Shown here in pieces: positions 40,425-50,000 of a stretch of DNA of 52,237 nucleotides. This DNA is from an uncultured Ruminococcus sp. (GTDB lineage: Bacteria; Bacillota; Clostridia; Oscillospirales; Ruminococcaceae). Made by a program: the position numbers and the translations under genes. Positions within the stretch are counted from its first letter, which is position 1, and each line of letters starts with the position of its first letter. Where the stretch lies: the NCBI GenBank assembly GCA_902786965.1, contig CADAEJ010000006.1, positions 89,805 through 142,041 of the forward strand. The letters run 5' to 3'. Below the pieces are notes generated by a model, which worked only from the letters and a program-made list of their open reading frames with translations, was not told where the DNA came from and made no database searches.

Positions 40425-41272
40425 TCTTTTATCTGCTCCATAATGTATCGTGCAACATCGGGATTATTCATCGTGTAGATGTGGATACCGTCCGCGCCGT
40501 TCTCCATAAGGTCTATTATCTGCATTATCGCGTATTCAAGTCCTGCGGCTTTGAGCGAAGCAGGGTCGCTGCTGTATCTCGCCATAAGCTTTGCAAGCCT
40601 GTTAGGGATAGATGCACCGCAAAGCGATACCATTCTCTCGATGGACTTTTTTGATGTAACAGGCATTATACCTGCCTCAACAGGAACATTGATGCCTTTT
40701 CGTTCAAGCTTTTCACTAAAGGAATAGAAATCATTATTGTTGTAGAAAAGCTGCGAGATAAGATGCGTCGCACCTGCATCAACTTTCTCTTTCAGATGTG
40801 TTATGTCCGTGTCTATGTCAGGTGATTCGGGGTGCCCCTCGGGATAGCACGCCGCGGCAATATCGAAATCGCCGTTTTGCCTGATAAAGCTGATAAGCTC
40901 GGATGCATATCTGAAATCGTTCTTTGGCTCTGTATCGGGGTTTCTGTCACCGCGCAGGGCAAGAATGTTCTCAATGCCTTTCCTGCGGAATGTCGCCAGC
41001 TTTTCAAGCACCGAATCTTTAGTTTCATTTATGCACGGAAGATGCGCTATCGCAGGGATGTTATGCTTGCTCTGAATAGTTTCGCATATGTCCGCTGTCG
41101 ATGCGCCTGCCTGCGAGCCGCCCGCACCGTATGTAACGCTTATAAAGTCGGGTTTCAAGTCCTTTAAAGAATCAAGCGTCTGATAGATGCTCTGTATTGG
41201 AGTATCAGGCTTTGGCGGAAACACCTCAAACGATATTACAGGTTTTTTATCAAATAACGACACAGCTCTCAT
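40421..41272 (-). CDS. metF: 5,10-methylenetetrahydrofolate reductase
   Basis: The 283-residue product is the flavoprotein that reduces methylenetetrahydrofolate to methyltetrahydrofolate, the methyl donor of the downstream metH. Typical features are ISFEVFPPK near the start, DFISVTYGAGGS, ALRGDRNPD and the FAD/folate-site LISQLFYNNNDFY. It lies at the family's usual length. ATG 41272 follows GGGGTG by 5 bases, and the longer frame would run into the promoter. It is first in the operon metF-activation domain-metH behind a SigA promoter. The leader of about 30 bases is too short for a SAM or B12 riboswitch. Confidence 0.95.
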   Translation of the reverse strand: MRAVSLFDKKPVISFEVFPPKPDTPIQSIYQTLDSLKDLKPDFISVTYGAGGSQAGASTADICETIQSKHNIPAIAHLPCINETKDSVLEKLATFRRKGIENILALRGDRNPDTEPKNDFRYASELISFIRQNGDFDIAAACYPEGHPESPDIDTDITHLKEKVDAGATHLISQLFYNNNDFYSFSEKLERKGINVPVEAGIMPVTSKKSIERMVSLCGASIPNRLAKLMARYSSDPASLKAAGLEYAIMQIIDLMENGADGIHIYTMNNPDVARYIMEQIKE

Positions 41273-41308
41273 GATCGCACCCCGTTTTAATTGATTTTTT
41301 GCCAAATA

Positions 41309-41337
41309 ATTATACCACATTTTTATGATTATGTCAA
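41309..41337 (-). promoter_or_regulatory. SigA promoter of the metF operon
   Basis: Minus strand: TTGACA (41337-41332), 17-nt spacer, TATAAT (41314-41309), a perfect match. Confidence 0.92.
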
Positions 41338-41385
41338 TTATAAAAGCCCTGTTTATCAGCCTTTTTGCAACTTCCTGTCAAATAG

Positions 41386-41414
41386 TTGATTTGTATTGAG
41401 ATCTGTGCTATAAT
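41386..41414 (+). promoter_or_regulatory. Promoter of the phosphopantetheinyl transferase gene
   Basis: TTGATT (41386-41391), 17-nt spacer, TATAAT (41409-41414). Confidence 0.8.
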
Positions 41415-41436
41415 GTTAAAAACAAAGGAGTTGTTT

Positions 41437-42060
41437 ATGTTTCTCAAATGCTGTTATTATGACGTTTCACACCTTGAAGACCCGCAGATCTTCGCCGCGG
41501 CGCTGCATCAGCTTTCGTGGAAAGGGCGGGCAGAAAAGGTGAACAGATACAGGTTTGAAAAGGATAAAAGGCTGTGCCTGGGCGCAGGACTGCTCGCACA
41601 GCATATGCTTGAACAGGCAGGTGTATCCGATCCGGTTTTCAGCGTGAACGAGTTTGGAAAGCCTGTACTTTCCGACCGTTCTGATATACATTTCAACATC
41701 TCGCACGACGGTATACTTGCAGTATGTGTAGTTTGCGATCGGGAAGCAGGTATAGATGTCCAGAAGATCACAGCGTATGATAAGAAGCTTGCATCGCGTG
41801 TTTTTCAGCAGCCCGAGATCTCACGGATCGAAAACTCTGCTGACCCTGATAAAGCATTCACGCAGATGTGGACCCGCAAGGAAAGCTATGTAAAAATGCT
41901 CGGGAAAGGGCTATCGCTTGACCCGGGATCATTCAGCGTTTTGCAAAGCCATGATCTCCCTGCGTGCTTTAGCGAATTTGATGTAGACGATCATCACATA
42001 ACCGTATGTACCCGTCAGTATGCTGCTGCCGAGCTCTTGCAGTGGCAGCCTGTGATATAG
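41437..42060 (+). CDS. Sfp-type 4'-phosphopantetheinyl transferase
   Basis: The 207-residue product activates carrier proteins by moving the 4'-phosphopantetheine arm of coenzyme A to a Ser. Signatures are FNISHDGILAVCVV (about 86-99), GIDVQ (about 108, Mg2+ Asp) and WTRKESYVKMLGKGL (about 147-161). Sfp-type enzymes usually serve non-ribosomal peptide, polyketide or related carrier proteins, whereas AcpS is the housekeeping enzyme. No carrier protein gene is seen in the window. AAAGGAG lies 7 bases before ATG 41437. An ABC exporter remnant directly downstream suggests an eroded biosynthetic locus. Confidence 0.92.
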   Translation: MFLKCCYYDVSHLEDPQIFAAALHQLSWKGRAEKVNRYRFEKDKRLCLGAGLLAQHMLEQAGVSDPVFSVNEFGKPVLSDRSDIHFNISHDGILAVCVVCDREAGIDVQKITAYDKKLASRVFQQPEISRIENSADPDKAFTQMWTRKESYVKMLGKGLSLDPGSFSVLQSHDLPACFSEFDVDDHHITVCTRQYAAAELLQWQPVI

Positions 42061-42097
42061 CGGCGCTGTCACGCGTATTTTTTTGTTTTAAAACAAC

Positions 42098-42322
42098 GTG
42101 CAGGAGAACGTTGGAAAGCTGCGCATCTTTCTTCAGGAGCATATCAGCAGCCTGATGATGATACGATCATTTGCCGCCGAAGAGCAGACCGAAAAAAAGC
42201 TGCTTGAAAACCTGCGCAGTATGACCGATAAAACAGTTGTCATCGTTACACACCGACCTGCCGCACTTGACATCTGCGACAGAGTCCTCTGCTTCACCGA
42301 GAACGGTGTGAGCGAGCAATAA
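42098..42322 (+). pseudogene. Internally deleted ABC exporter remnant
   Basis: A 74-codon frame joins two pieces of an ABC transporter. The first part (KLRIFLQEHISSLMMIRSFA, then AEEQTEKK) is the cytoplasmic stretch of an exporter membrane domain. The second (NLRSMTDKTVVIVTHRPAAL, then DICDRVLCF) is the H-loop end of the ATPase domain. Everything between, including Walker A, the signature motif and Walker B, is missing. The two parts are fused in frame. It cannot work as a transporter. It lies 38 bases after the phosphopantetheinyl transferase stop and is followed by a normal terminator. Confidence 0.85.
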
Positions 42323-42329
42323 GATACTT

Positions 42330-42358
42330 CACCCGCCGTATAAAGCGGGTGTTTTTTT
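42330..42358 (+). terminator. Intrinsic terminator after the ABC remnant
   Basis: CACCCGC (42330-42336) pairs with GCGGGTG (42345-42351), followed by seven T. Confidence 0.92.
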
Positions 42359-42376
42359 GTTAAACGCCCTTGTTTA

Positions 42377-42405
42377 TTGACTTTTGGTACCTGTTATGTT
42401 ACAAT
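42377..42405 (+). promoter_or_regulatory. Promoter upstream of a tiny ORF
   Basis: TTGACT (42377-42382), 17-nt spacer, TACAAT (42400-42405). It drives a unit of only about 150 bases that ends at the terminator 42539. Confidence 0.65.
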
Positions 42406-42439
42406 TATAAAACTGTAAAAAAGGGGATAGTACTATGAA

Positions 42440-42511
42440 ATGTCTGAAAAAACGTATGCTTTCCCAAGCAGCGTGACCTCGCAGTTCCCGATAAACCTGC
42501 ATATTCAATAG
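42440..42511 (+). CDS. Possible 23-residue peptide or gene remnant
   Basis: The frame from ATG 42440 encodes MSEKTYAFPSSVTSQFPINL plus HIQ. An overlapping 13-residue frame starts at ATG 42435 (MKCLKKRMLSQAA), with AAGGGGAT 5-8 bases upstream. With its own promoter and terminator this is a complete tiny unit. It may be a leader peptide, a small protein, or what is left of a deleted gene, as the neighbouring ABC remnant suggests. No family recognised. Confidence 0.3.
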   Translation: MSEKTYAFPSSVTSQFPINLHIQ

Positions 42512-42538
42512 CCGAAAGCGCTGTATAATAACAACAAA

Positions 42539-42567
42539 ACTCCTCTGCACACCGCAGGGGAGTTTTT
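42539..42567 (+). terminator. Terminator, copy 1 of a duplicated 23-nt hairpin
   Basis: ACTCCTCTGC (42539-42548) pairs with GCAGGGGAGT (42554-42563), then T. The 23 bases 42540-42562 recur exactly at 44461-44483. Confidence 0.9.
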
Positions 42568-42580
42568 AGTTTTCAAAGTC

Positions 42581-42609
42581 TTGCAATATCAAAAATAGTG
42601 TGGTATAAT
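42581..42609 (+). promoter_or_regulatory. Promoter of the second LRR/CWB2 gene
   Basis: TTGCAA (42581-42586), 17-nt spacer, TATAAT (42604-42609). Confidence 0.8.
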
Positions 42610-42639
42610 TTATCTAAAATTGTAATAGGGGGTAATGAT

Positions 42640-44451
42640 TTGAAAAAGAAAATTCTATCAATAACACTTGCGCTTTGCCTTGCATTCGCTTCGTCGGCAG
42701 TACTCCCGCAGTCTGCTTTTACCGATACCGCAGGCATAAGTGCCACAGCACTCACATCAGGCGACTTTGAGTACAGTCTGCTTAATGACGGTACGGCAGA
42801 GATAACCGGATACAAGGGCAGTAAAGCTGAGCTGACTATCCCATCAACAATCAGCGGAAATACCGTCACAAGCATAGGTACGGGGGCGTTTTTAGTCAAC
42901 ACATCTCTCAAGAGCCTGACGATCCCAAAAACTATCAAAACAATCGGATTCAGCGCATTTTCGGGCTGTATGAACCTTAAGACCGTTACTATCGAAAACG
43001 GCGTTGAAACTATCGATTCAATGGCATTCTCGGGCAGTACCGCACTTGAAAATGTGACTATTCCAAGCAGCGTTACCAAAATTGGCAGCTATGCATTCAG
43101 TACAACCAAATGGCTCGATGATCAAAAGAAGAAAAGTCCGTTCGTTATTGTAAATGAGATACTTATTGATGCATCCGGCTGCAAAGCAGCTGTTGTGATC
43201 CCCGACACTGTCAAAGCTATCGGTTCTGCTGCATTTAAAGATCTTGCTATCAGCAGCGTTACCTTCCCCGAAAGTGTTGAAACAATTGATGAACTTGCAT
43301 TCTTTAACTGCAAAAACCTGAAAAGTGTAACTATTCCCAAAACCGTTAAAACTATCGGTAAAGAGGCTTTCGGTTATATCAAGCCTGATAACGGTCTGTC
43401 GGCAGTGATGAAAGGCTTTGTAATATACGGCAAAAATAAATCGGCTGCGCAGAAATATGCCTCCTCAAATGTTATCACTTTTTACAATAAGCTTGATACC
43501 ATACGCCTTGCGGGCAAAGACAGATATGAAACTGCTGTTGAAATATCAAAGTATAGGTCAATTGTTTTTTATGAAAGCAGTACGGTTATACTTGCAAATG
43601 GTATGAATTACGCTGATGCTCTTGCAGCTGCCTCTCTTGCCAGATATTATCATGCTCCTATTTTACTAACAAATACGCACTCACTTAATCCGGCAACGCG
43701 GGAAGAGATAAAACGACTTGATGCAAGGGAAGTTATAATTCTCGGCGGTGAGAACGCTGTCGGTAAGGAAGTTGTTGATGAACTTATTCAAAACGGTATC
43801 CGGCAGGAGTACATCACACGTTTGTACGGTAAGGACCGTTACGCAACTGCTGTAGCTATATCTAAACATTTATCAAAAGATGATAGCTTTAAAAGAAGTG
43901 TTTTCTTTGTATATGGCAATGGTTTTGCTGATTCTCTCTCTATAGGTCCGGTGGCTGCAAAGAGATTTAATCCGATCATCTACCTGCGCACCAACGGTGA
44001 AATTGATGAGGCTTCAGCTTCATTCCTTGCAGAGATCAAGGGTAAAGTAGAAAATGCGTATGTTATTGGCGGCGAAGGAGTCATTTCAGACGATATGATG
44101 AAAAAAGCCGCTGCTGCTGTCGGTGTTGATAAGCCGATAAGAATAGCCGGCGCAAACAGATATGATACCTGTATTGAAATTAATAATTATTTTGCTCAAG
44201 ACCTGTATTTCTCGACCCTGTGTGTTGCGACCGGTAATGATTTCCCCGATGCACTTGCTGGCGGAGCTTATAATGTGATTGTCCAAAACGCTATGCTCCT
44301 TGTCAATGGCAAGTCGTCTCAGCCGTATCTTACAGAAAAACAAAAGAATCTTCTGAAGAATCTAAGATCGCCGAAATTGATCGTATTCGGCGGAACAAGT
44401 GTTGTGCCTGATTCGCACCTTATTAATATTGCAAAGTATACTACAGATTGA
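42640..44451 (+). CDS. Secreted LRR_5/BspA-like protein with three CWB2 repeats
   Basis: The 603-residue product has a signal peptide (KKKILSITLALCLAFASSA), BspA-type leucine-rich repeats (about 60-275; SLKSLTIPKTIKTIGFSAFS) and three C-terminal CWB2 repeats (about 290-600; KDRYETA, KDRYATA and ANRYDTC openings; NYADALAAASLA core; IILGGENAV, VIGGEGVI and VFGGTSVV closings). The layout matches the protein at 28664 without its Cys-containing module, so the two are probably paralogues. TTG 42640 is the start, with GGGGGT 7-8 bases upstream. The gene sits between two copies of the same terminator hairpin. Confidence 0.92.
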   Translation: MKKKILSITLALCLAFASSAVLPQSAFTDTAGISATALTSGDFEYSLLNDGTAEITGYKGSKAELTIPSTISGNTVTSIGTGAFLVNTSLKSLTIPKTIKTIGFSAFSGCMNLKTVTIENGVETIDSMAFSGSTALENVTIPSSVTKIGSYAFSTTKWLDDQKKKSPFVIVNEILIDASGCKAAVVIPDTVKAIGSAAFKDLAISSVTFPESVETIDELAFFNCKNLKSVTIPKTVKTIGKEAFGYIKPDNGLSAVMKGFVIYGKNKSAAQKYASSNVITFYNKLDTIRLAGKDRYETAVEISKYRSIVFYESSTVILANGMNYADALAAASLARYYHAPILLTNTHSLNPATREEIKRLDAREVIILGGENAVGKEVVDELIQNGIRQEYITRLYGKDRYATAVAISKHLSKDDSFKRSVFFVYGNGFADSLSIGPVAAKRFNPIIYLRTNGEIDEASASFLAEIKGKVENAYVIGGEGVISDDMMKKAAAAVGVDKPIRIAGANRYDTCIEINNYFAQDLYFSTLCVATGNDFPDALAGGAYNVIVQNAMLLVNGKSSQPYLTEKQKNLLKNLRSPKLIVFGGTSVVPDSHLINIAKYTTD

Positions 44452-44454
44452 TCA

Positions 44455-44490
44455 AAAATGCTCCTCTGCACACCGCAGGGGAGCATTTTG
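44455..44490. terminator. Terminator, copy 2 of the duplicated hairpin (bidirectional)
   Basis: AATGCTCCTCTGC pairs with GCAGGGGAGCATT around ACACC. A and T runs flank both sides, so it can end the CWB2 gene (plus) and the alcohol dehydrogenase gene (minus). Confidence 0.88.
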
Positions 44491-44502
44491 CTGTATTATT
44501 TG

Positions 44503-45681
44503 TCAAAGCTGTGCATCGGCAGCTATGTTGTAAATCTTTGCAACATCCTCACTTGAAAGATGAACAAAGCCGCCTGTTCTGCCGTCACCCAAGCCGAACT
44601 TTTCAACCAGCGCAGGAATGTCTTCTCTTTTTGCACCAAGCTCGTCAAAGTTTATCGGCATACCGATGCTGTGCAAAAAGCTCCTGAATGCCTTTATGCC
44701 TGCAAGAGCCGTACTTTCGGGGTTTTCAAAGTCCATCTGGCAGCCGAAAACCCTCGTCGCCATCTGGCAGAAGCGCATAACATTGTGCTTGTATACAAAC
44801 TCCATCCACGCAGGCATTATCACCGCAAGACCTGCACCGTGTGCGCAGTCATACAGCGCAGAAAGCTCATGCTCGATACCGTGGCTGTTCCAGTCCTGCT
44901 CTCTGCCGACACCGACAATGTTTGTGTGTGCAACCGTTCCTGCCCACATAATGTTTGCGCGCGCCTGATAGTTGTTCGGATCGGCGATAACGCGCGGAGT
45001 CTCCTTGACCATCGTAAGCAGTACAGCCTCGCAAAGCCTGTCTGTTATCTCGACCTCTGTGGTGTTGGTGAAATATCTTTCAAAAACGTGAGCCATAATA
45101 TCGGTCGCACCGCAGGCAGTCTGATAAGCGGGGAGAGTCTGCGTAAGTTCAGGATCCATTATTGAGAACCGCGGGCGCAAAACATCAGAACCTGCACCGC
45201 GCTTTAGCATTCCGTCCTCTTTGGTGATAACAGAATCTCCGCTGCCTTCGCTTCCCGCTGCTGCGATAGTCAGTACCGTTGCAACGGGCAGAGCCTTCTC
45301 GGGCTGCTTTCCGCTGTAGAAATCCCAGAAGTCGCCGTCATATACAGCACCCATAGCGATAGCCTTTGCAGAATCTATTACCGAGCCGCCGCCTACTGCA
45401 AGTATAAAGTCTATATCCTCGTTTCTGCAAAGCTCTATACCCTTGTAAACAAGCGAGTCGCGCGGGTTGGGTTTAACACCGCCAAGCTCTTTGTACGGGA
45501 TACCTTCATTTTCAAGAGATGCCTTTACTCTGTCAAGCAAGCCCGACTTCTGCGCCGACTGTCCGCCAAAGTGTATAAGCACTTTCTTTCCGCCGTACTT
45601 TTTGACATACTTGCCTGCATCGTTCTCTCTGCCCTTACCGAAAACAAACTCCGTCGGGCTGTAAAAATTAAAATTATTCAT
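44503..45681 (-). CDS. Iron-containing alcohol dehydrogenase (butanol dehydrogenase type)
   Basis: The 392-residue product is a group III (iron-dependent) alcohol dehydrogenase that interconverts aldehydes or ketones and alcohols with NAD(P)H. Features are FYSPTEFVFGKGR at the start, the nucleotide-binding VGGGSVIDSAKAIA (about 96-109), AAGSEGSGDSVIT, and metal-binding His/Asp in GATDIMAHVFERYF, HGIEHELSALYDCAHGAGLA and nearby. It is closest in build to the BdhA/YugJ butanol dehydrogenases. The gene overlaps the upstream epimerase-like gene by 8 bases, indicating one operon. The substrate is unproven. Confidence 0.93.
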   Translation of the reverse strand: MNNFNFYSPTEFVFGKGRENDAGKYVKKYGGKKVLIHFGGQSAQKSGLLDRVKASLENEGIPYKELGGVKPNPRDSLVYKGIELCRNEDIDFILAVGGGSVIDSAKAIAMGAVYDGDFWDFYSGKQPEKALPVATVLTIAAAGSEGSGDSVITKEDGMLKRGAGSDVLRPRFSIMDPELTQTLPAYQTACGATDIMAHVFERYFTNTTEVEITDRLCEAVLLTMVKETPRVIADPNNYQARANIMWAGTVAHTNIVGVGREQDWNSHGIEHELSALYDCAHGAGLAVIMPAWMEFVYKHNVMRFCQMATRVFGCQMDFENPESTALAGIKAFRSFLHSIGMPINFDELGAKREDIPALVEKFGLGDGRTGGFVHLSSEDVAKIYNIAADAQL

Positions 45682-46696
45682 TGATAAACTCCTCCTTTGC
45701 CTTTTCGCATACCTTTATAACATTGTCGCACCATCTGTCAAATTCATCATCATCATTCTGATATTCAGGGTGCGCAAGAATGCTCTTTACCGTTGCCTTT
45801 ATCCCGTCCACAGCACTTATCTCACACTTGAAATCAGGCACAAGTGCCTTGACCTTTGAATTGTCAAACACCACCGAGTTTGCCTTGTCACCGATAAGGC
45901 TTCCCGTCAGGTCGTAATCCTTGCCCAAAGCAGCAAGCATCTGTGACGAAACGTAGTACGGCTTGAGCTCAACACCGACAGCCTCCGCGATAGCATTGTA
46001 TATCGTGTTCCAGCTGACGCTTTCATCACTTGTTATGTGAAATGCCTGACCGATAGCCCTCGGGTTGCCGATAAGACCTGCGTATGCTTTGGCAAAATCG
46101 CTGTTGTGCGTGATCGTCCACAGCGATGTCCCGTCGCCGTGGATTATGACCTGTTTGCCCTGCATTATGCGCTTGACTACCTGCCAGCTGCCGCCCTTGC
46201 CATGTACGCCAAGCGGAACGCTGCGCTCATCATATGTATGGCTTGGGCGAACTATCGTCACAGGAAAACCGTCATCGCTGTACTTTTTCATCAGGTATTC
46301 CTCGCAGGCTTTTTTGTTGCGCGAGTATTCCCAGTAAGGATTTACAAGAGGAGTATCCTCTGTGATGATGTAATTCTGCAAAGGTTTCTGATAAGCCGAT
46401 GCCGAGCTTATGTAGATAAACTGCTTTGTTCTGCCGGCAAACAGCCTGTGATCGCGCTCAAGCTGCGCAGGAACAAAACCGATAAACTCACCCACACAGT
46501 CAAAGGTCATATCGCCAAGCTTTTGCAAAACATCTATTTCATCATTGATGTCTGCCTTGATGACACTGACATTTTCGGGCAGCGACTGATTTCTGTTACC
46601 TCTGTTGAGCAGATACACCTCGTCACCCCTGCCCGCAAGCAGACGGGTTATCGCCATACTAATTGTACCTGTTCCGCCGATAAACAATACTTTCAT
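45674..46696 (-). CDS. NAD-dependent epimerase/dehydratase (extended SDR)
   Basis: The 340-residue product has an N-terminal Rossmann fold with GGTGTISMAI (about 8-17, GxxGxxG-like), an Asp in VIKADIND, and YISSASAYQKP (catalytic Ser/Tyr region near 97). Unlike classic sugar epimerases, the YxxxK reads as YSRNKKACEEYL near 123-134. The later part (DGTSLWTITHNSDFAKAYAG, then VSWNTIYNAI) resembles the group that includes chloroplast RNA-binding-like and isoflavone-reductase-like SDRs. AGGAGG precedes the ATG. Its substrate is unknown. It overlaps the alcohol dehydrogenase gene by 8 bases. Confidence 0.88.
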   Translation of the reverse strand: MKVLFIGGTGTISMAITRLLAGRGDEVYLLNRGNRNQSLPENVSVIKADINDEIDVLQKLGDMTFDCVGEFIGFVPAQLERDHRLFAGRTKQFIYISSASAYQKPLQNYIITEDTPLVNPYWEYSRNKKACEEYLMKKYSDDGFPVTIVRPSHTYDERSVPLGVHGKGGSWQVVKRIMQGKQVIIHGDGTSLWTITHNSDFAKAYAGLIGNPRAIGQAFHITSDESVSWNTIYNAIAEAVGVELKPYYVSSQMLAALGKDYDLTGSLIGDKANSVVFDNSKVKALVPDFKCEISAVDGIKATVKSILAHPEYQNDDDEFDRWCDNVIKVCEKAKEEFINE

Positions 46697-47085
46697 ACAT
46701 TACCTCCTTGTTGTTGACTTTTGATTCTAGACAATTATATCACAAATCAGCTTATTTGTCACTTGTTATTTTGATTTTTGTAAATTGAATGACCTGTTTG
46801 CGAACAGTTCTGCGTTTTGCATAAACAAACCCGCTGTTAGTTGTTGAAACGTCACAACCTATCAGAAGTCCACGCCCCATAAGTACATTACAACCAACTA
46901 TGTTTATGCTCTTGTAACAATGAACACTTTATGAACAAATTATATGATAAATCTTTAATTGATAGTTGACAATGGGCGCTTTTAATGATATAATGTGATT
47001 ATGTTAATGGGCAGATACAAATTATTTTTTGCCCGGTATAGTTCAAGTATTCAGAATATATATAATAGTATAGGAGGAATAGTCT
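46697..47085. promoter_or_regulatory. Divergent promoter region, no gene seen
   Basis: This 389-base gap holds a minus-strand promoter for the epimerase (GTGACA 46762-46757, 17 nt, TATAAT 46739-46734) and a plus-strand SigA promoter for the repeat protein (TTGACA 46966-46971, 17 nt, TATAAT 46989-46994). AGGAGG (47073-47078) is the ribosome binding site for ATG 47086. The remaining roughly 200 bases, AT-rich, show no convincing gene, operator or RNA structure. Confidence 0.8.
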
Positions 47086-50000
47086 ATGGAAAAAAACAAG
47101 TCTTGGAAAAAAGCAGCGGCGTTTGCAGTAGCCCTTACGATGGTGTGTTCAAACATCCCTGCACAGCTTGGCCAAACAGGTTTGTTAGGCGGTTCTGTTC
47201 TGACTGCAAGTGCACAAAAGGAGCAGGAACCGGTTAACGAAGTTTTTTCAATAATCGTTGATGAGTTTATCGAAGACGGCGAGGTCACTGTTGATAAGCA
47301 GGAAGCATCGGAAGGTGACGAGGTCATCGTTACTGCAACACCATCATCGGGATTGGCTGTTAAGTCTGTCACCATAAACGGTGAACAAATGGCTGTGAAC
47401 GATCAGGGCAAATATGTTTTCTCAATGCCCGCTGAGGACGTGCTTGTCTCTGCCGAGTTTGCAAAAGAGTATTCGATTACCGTAGACGACTCCGTTGAAA
47501 ACGGTACAGTTGAAGTAGATAAGACCAAAGCATTTTATGAAGATGAAGTTACCGTCACCCCGAAAGCAGATGAAGGATATGCAGTCAGGTCGGTCAAGCT
47601 CAACGACGAGCAGATGGCTGTAAATGATGAGGGCAAGTATGTTTTTGAAATGCCCGAAAAAGATGTGACCGTTTCTGCGGAGTTTGCGCAGGAGCATACG
47701 ATCACTGTTGCGCAGGGTATTGAAAACGGTTCGATCAGTGTTGACAAGAATAAAGCGATCTCACAGGATGAGATCACCATTATCCCCGCACCCGCAAAAG
47801 GCTACGTCGTTAAGGCGATAACTATCAACGGCGAGCAGATGGCAGTCAACGATAAGGGTGAGTATGTTTTTGAAATGCCTGACAATGATGTTACAGTTTC
47901 TGCGGAGTTTGAACTGTCAAAGTATACGATAACTGTTGATGATAATATCCTCAACGGTTCTGTTTCTCTGAATAAAGAAGCAGCTGCCGTAGGTGAGGCT
48001 GTGACCGTTACTCCGACCGCGCAGGAAGGCTATGCTGTCAAGGCTGTAACAATCAACGGCGATCAGATGGCAGTAAACGACAAGGGCAAGTATGTATTCA
48101 TCATGCCCGAAAGTGATGTTACCGTATCAGCTGAATTTGAAAAGCAGTACATAGTCAAAGGCGATCCCGATATGACCAATGGTGCAGTTTATTTCGCCAA
48201 GGCAGATGAGCAGGATACCTCTCTCCACGAAGAATATGCAGCAGTTGAAGGTGATGATGTTTGCCTTATCATCCAGCCTGACGATGGATATAAGGTAAAG
48301 GCAGTTTATGCAAACGGCGATCAGGTCGCTGTAAATGATGAAGATGAGTATGTAATAGAAGTATCTGATAAGGATATAACCGTTTCAGTAGAGTTTATTA
48401 AGGATACCTATACGATCCGTGTAACAGAGCCCGAAAATGGTACAGTTACCGTAGATAAGAAAAGGGCAGAGGCTGATGATGATATCACTATCACACCGAC
48501 TGCCGATGAGGGCTACGAGATCGAATCAGTAACTTTGAATGGTGAAACGGTAGCAGTCAACGACCAGGGTAAATATGTTGCAGCAATGCCTGCCATGGAT
48601 TGTGAAGTAGCTGTGAAATTCGCAAAGAAAAAGTTCACCGTTACAGTCGATGAAAACATTAAAAACGGTAAGCTGTCCGTTTCGGAAAATGAATATGCGT
48701 GGGACGATGAAGTTACCGTCGTGCCTGCACCTGATGAGGGTTATGCAGTAAAGAGCTTCCTCGTAGACGGAAAAGAGATCGAGCCCAACAAATATGGTGT
48801 ATACACGTTCAGTATGCCAAAGAAGAACATCACAGTATCAGCAGTATTTGAAGCAGCAGACAGCGAACTTGTTTCACAGTTTGAAACTTACAAGCAGACT
48901 GCAAAGACCTCGGTAGATTCATTTGTACAGCAGGATACTAACCCCGCTATCACGTCCACAGCCGAAATGCTCAAAGAATCGATCGACGAATTGGCATACA
49001 ATTCATCGCAGACGCTCGATCAGAACAAAGCAAATATCGACAACCTCGTAGAAGATTTCAAGGCATTGGTCAAGGATATAAAAGAGCATTCTGAACACCT
49101 TAAAGATTTCCAGGATTACCTCGATACTAAATGCCGCGAAATAACCGATCTGATAGAGGAAGATGACAGCGAACAGACCAAGAGCTTTATCTACAGTCTG
49201 CAGGACAAGATCGAGTCCGTAGTTTATGATAGGACCAAAACCTATGATGAGAACAAAAAAGCTGTTGATGATATCGCTGAACAGTGCAAGAAAGACATAG
49301 CTGCAAAGCGCGAGTATGAAAAGAATTTCGAGCAGTTCAACACCTACGCGATAGATCAGAAGGATCACCTCAATTCACTTGCGCAGGATGATGATTCCGC
49401 AGCAAGCAAGGCAATAATCGACAACGCAGCAAAGCAGCTCGATGCGCTTGACTATAACGATAAGCTTTCGCTTGATGAAAACAAGCTTGCAGTAAATGAT
49501 ATCGTAGAAAAAGCCGAAAGGGCTCTTGAACAGCAGCGTGCAAACGATAAGCTCTCTGCAAACGTGAGAATATTCGGCAATAACAGATATGATACATCTA
49601 TCGAGGCTGCTAAAAAGTTCATGCAGGATAATAAGCTTGAAAAGCTGCCCGCACTTATCATAGCGACAGGTTCTGACTATGCCGATGCACTTTCGGCAGC
49701 ATATCTTGCAAAGGTGAAGGGTGCACCGATAATCCTTACAAACACATCTGCCGAGCCTATCATGAAAACCACTCTTGATTTTATACATGAGAATTGTGAT
49801 AAGAACACGCAGATCTACCTCATCGGCGGACAGGGAGCTATCAGCCTGCACTTCCAGAAGAGACTTACCTCAAGTGCGTTCATCGATCAGCAGTACAAGG
49901 TCAAAAGACTTGAGGGCAAAAACAGATACCTCACCAATATCGCAATCCTCAAAGAAGCAGGCGTAACTGATGAAGAGCTTGTTATCGCATCGGGTAAAGA

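Noticed and set aside
41273-41308. SAM or B12 riboswitch before metF
   Set aside because: The promoter lies so close that only about 30 bases of leader remain.
47260-48870. Regularly spaced repeats suggesting a CRISPR array
   Set aside because: The spacing of about 225 bases and the reading frame show they encode protein repeats of about 75 residues, not short direct repeats with unique spacers.
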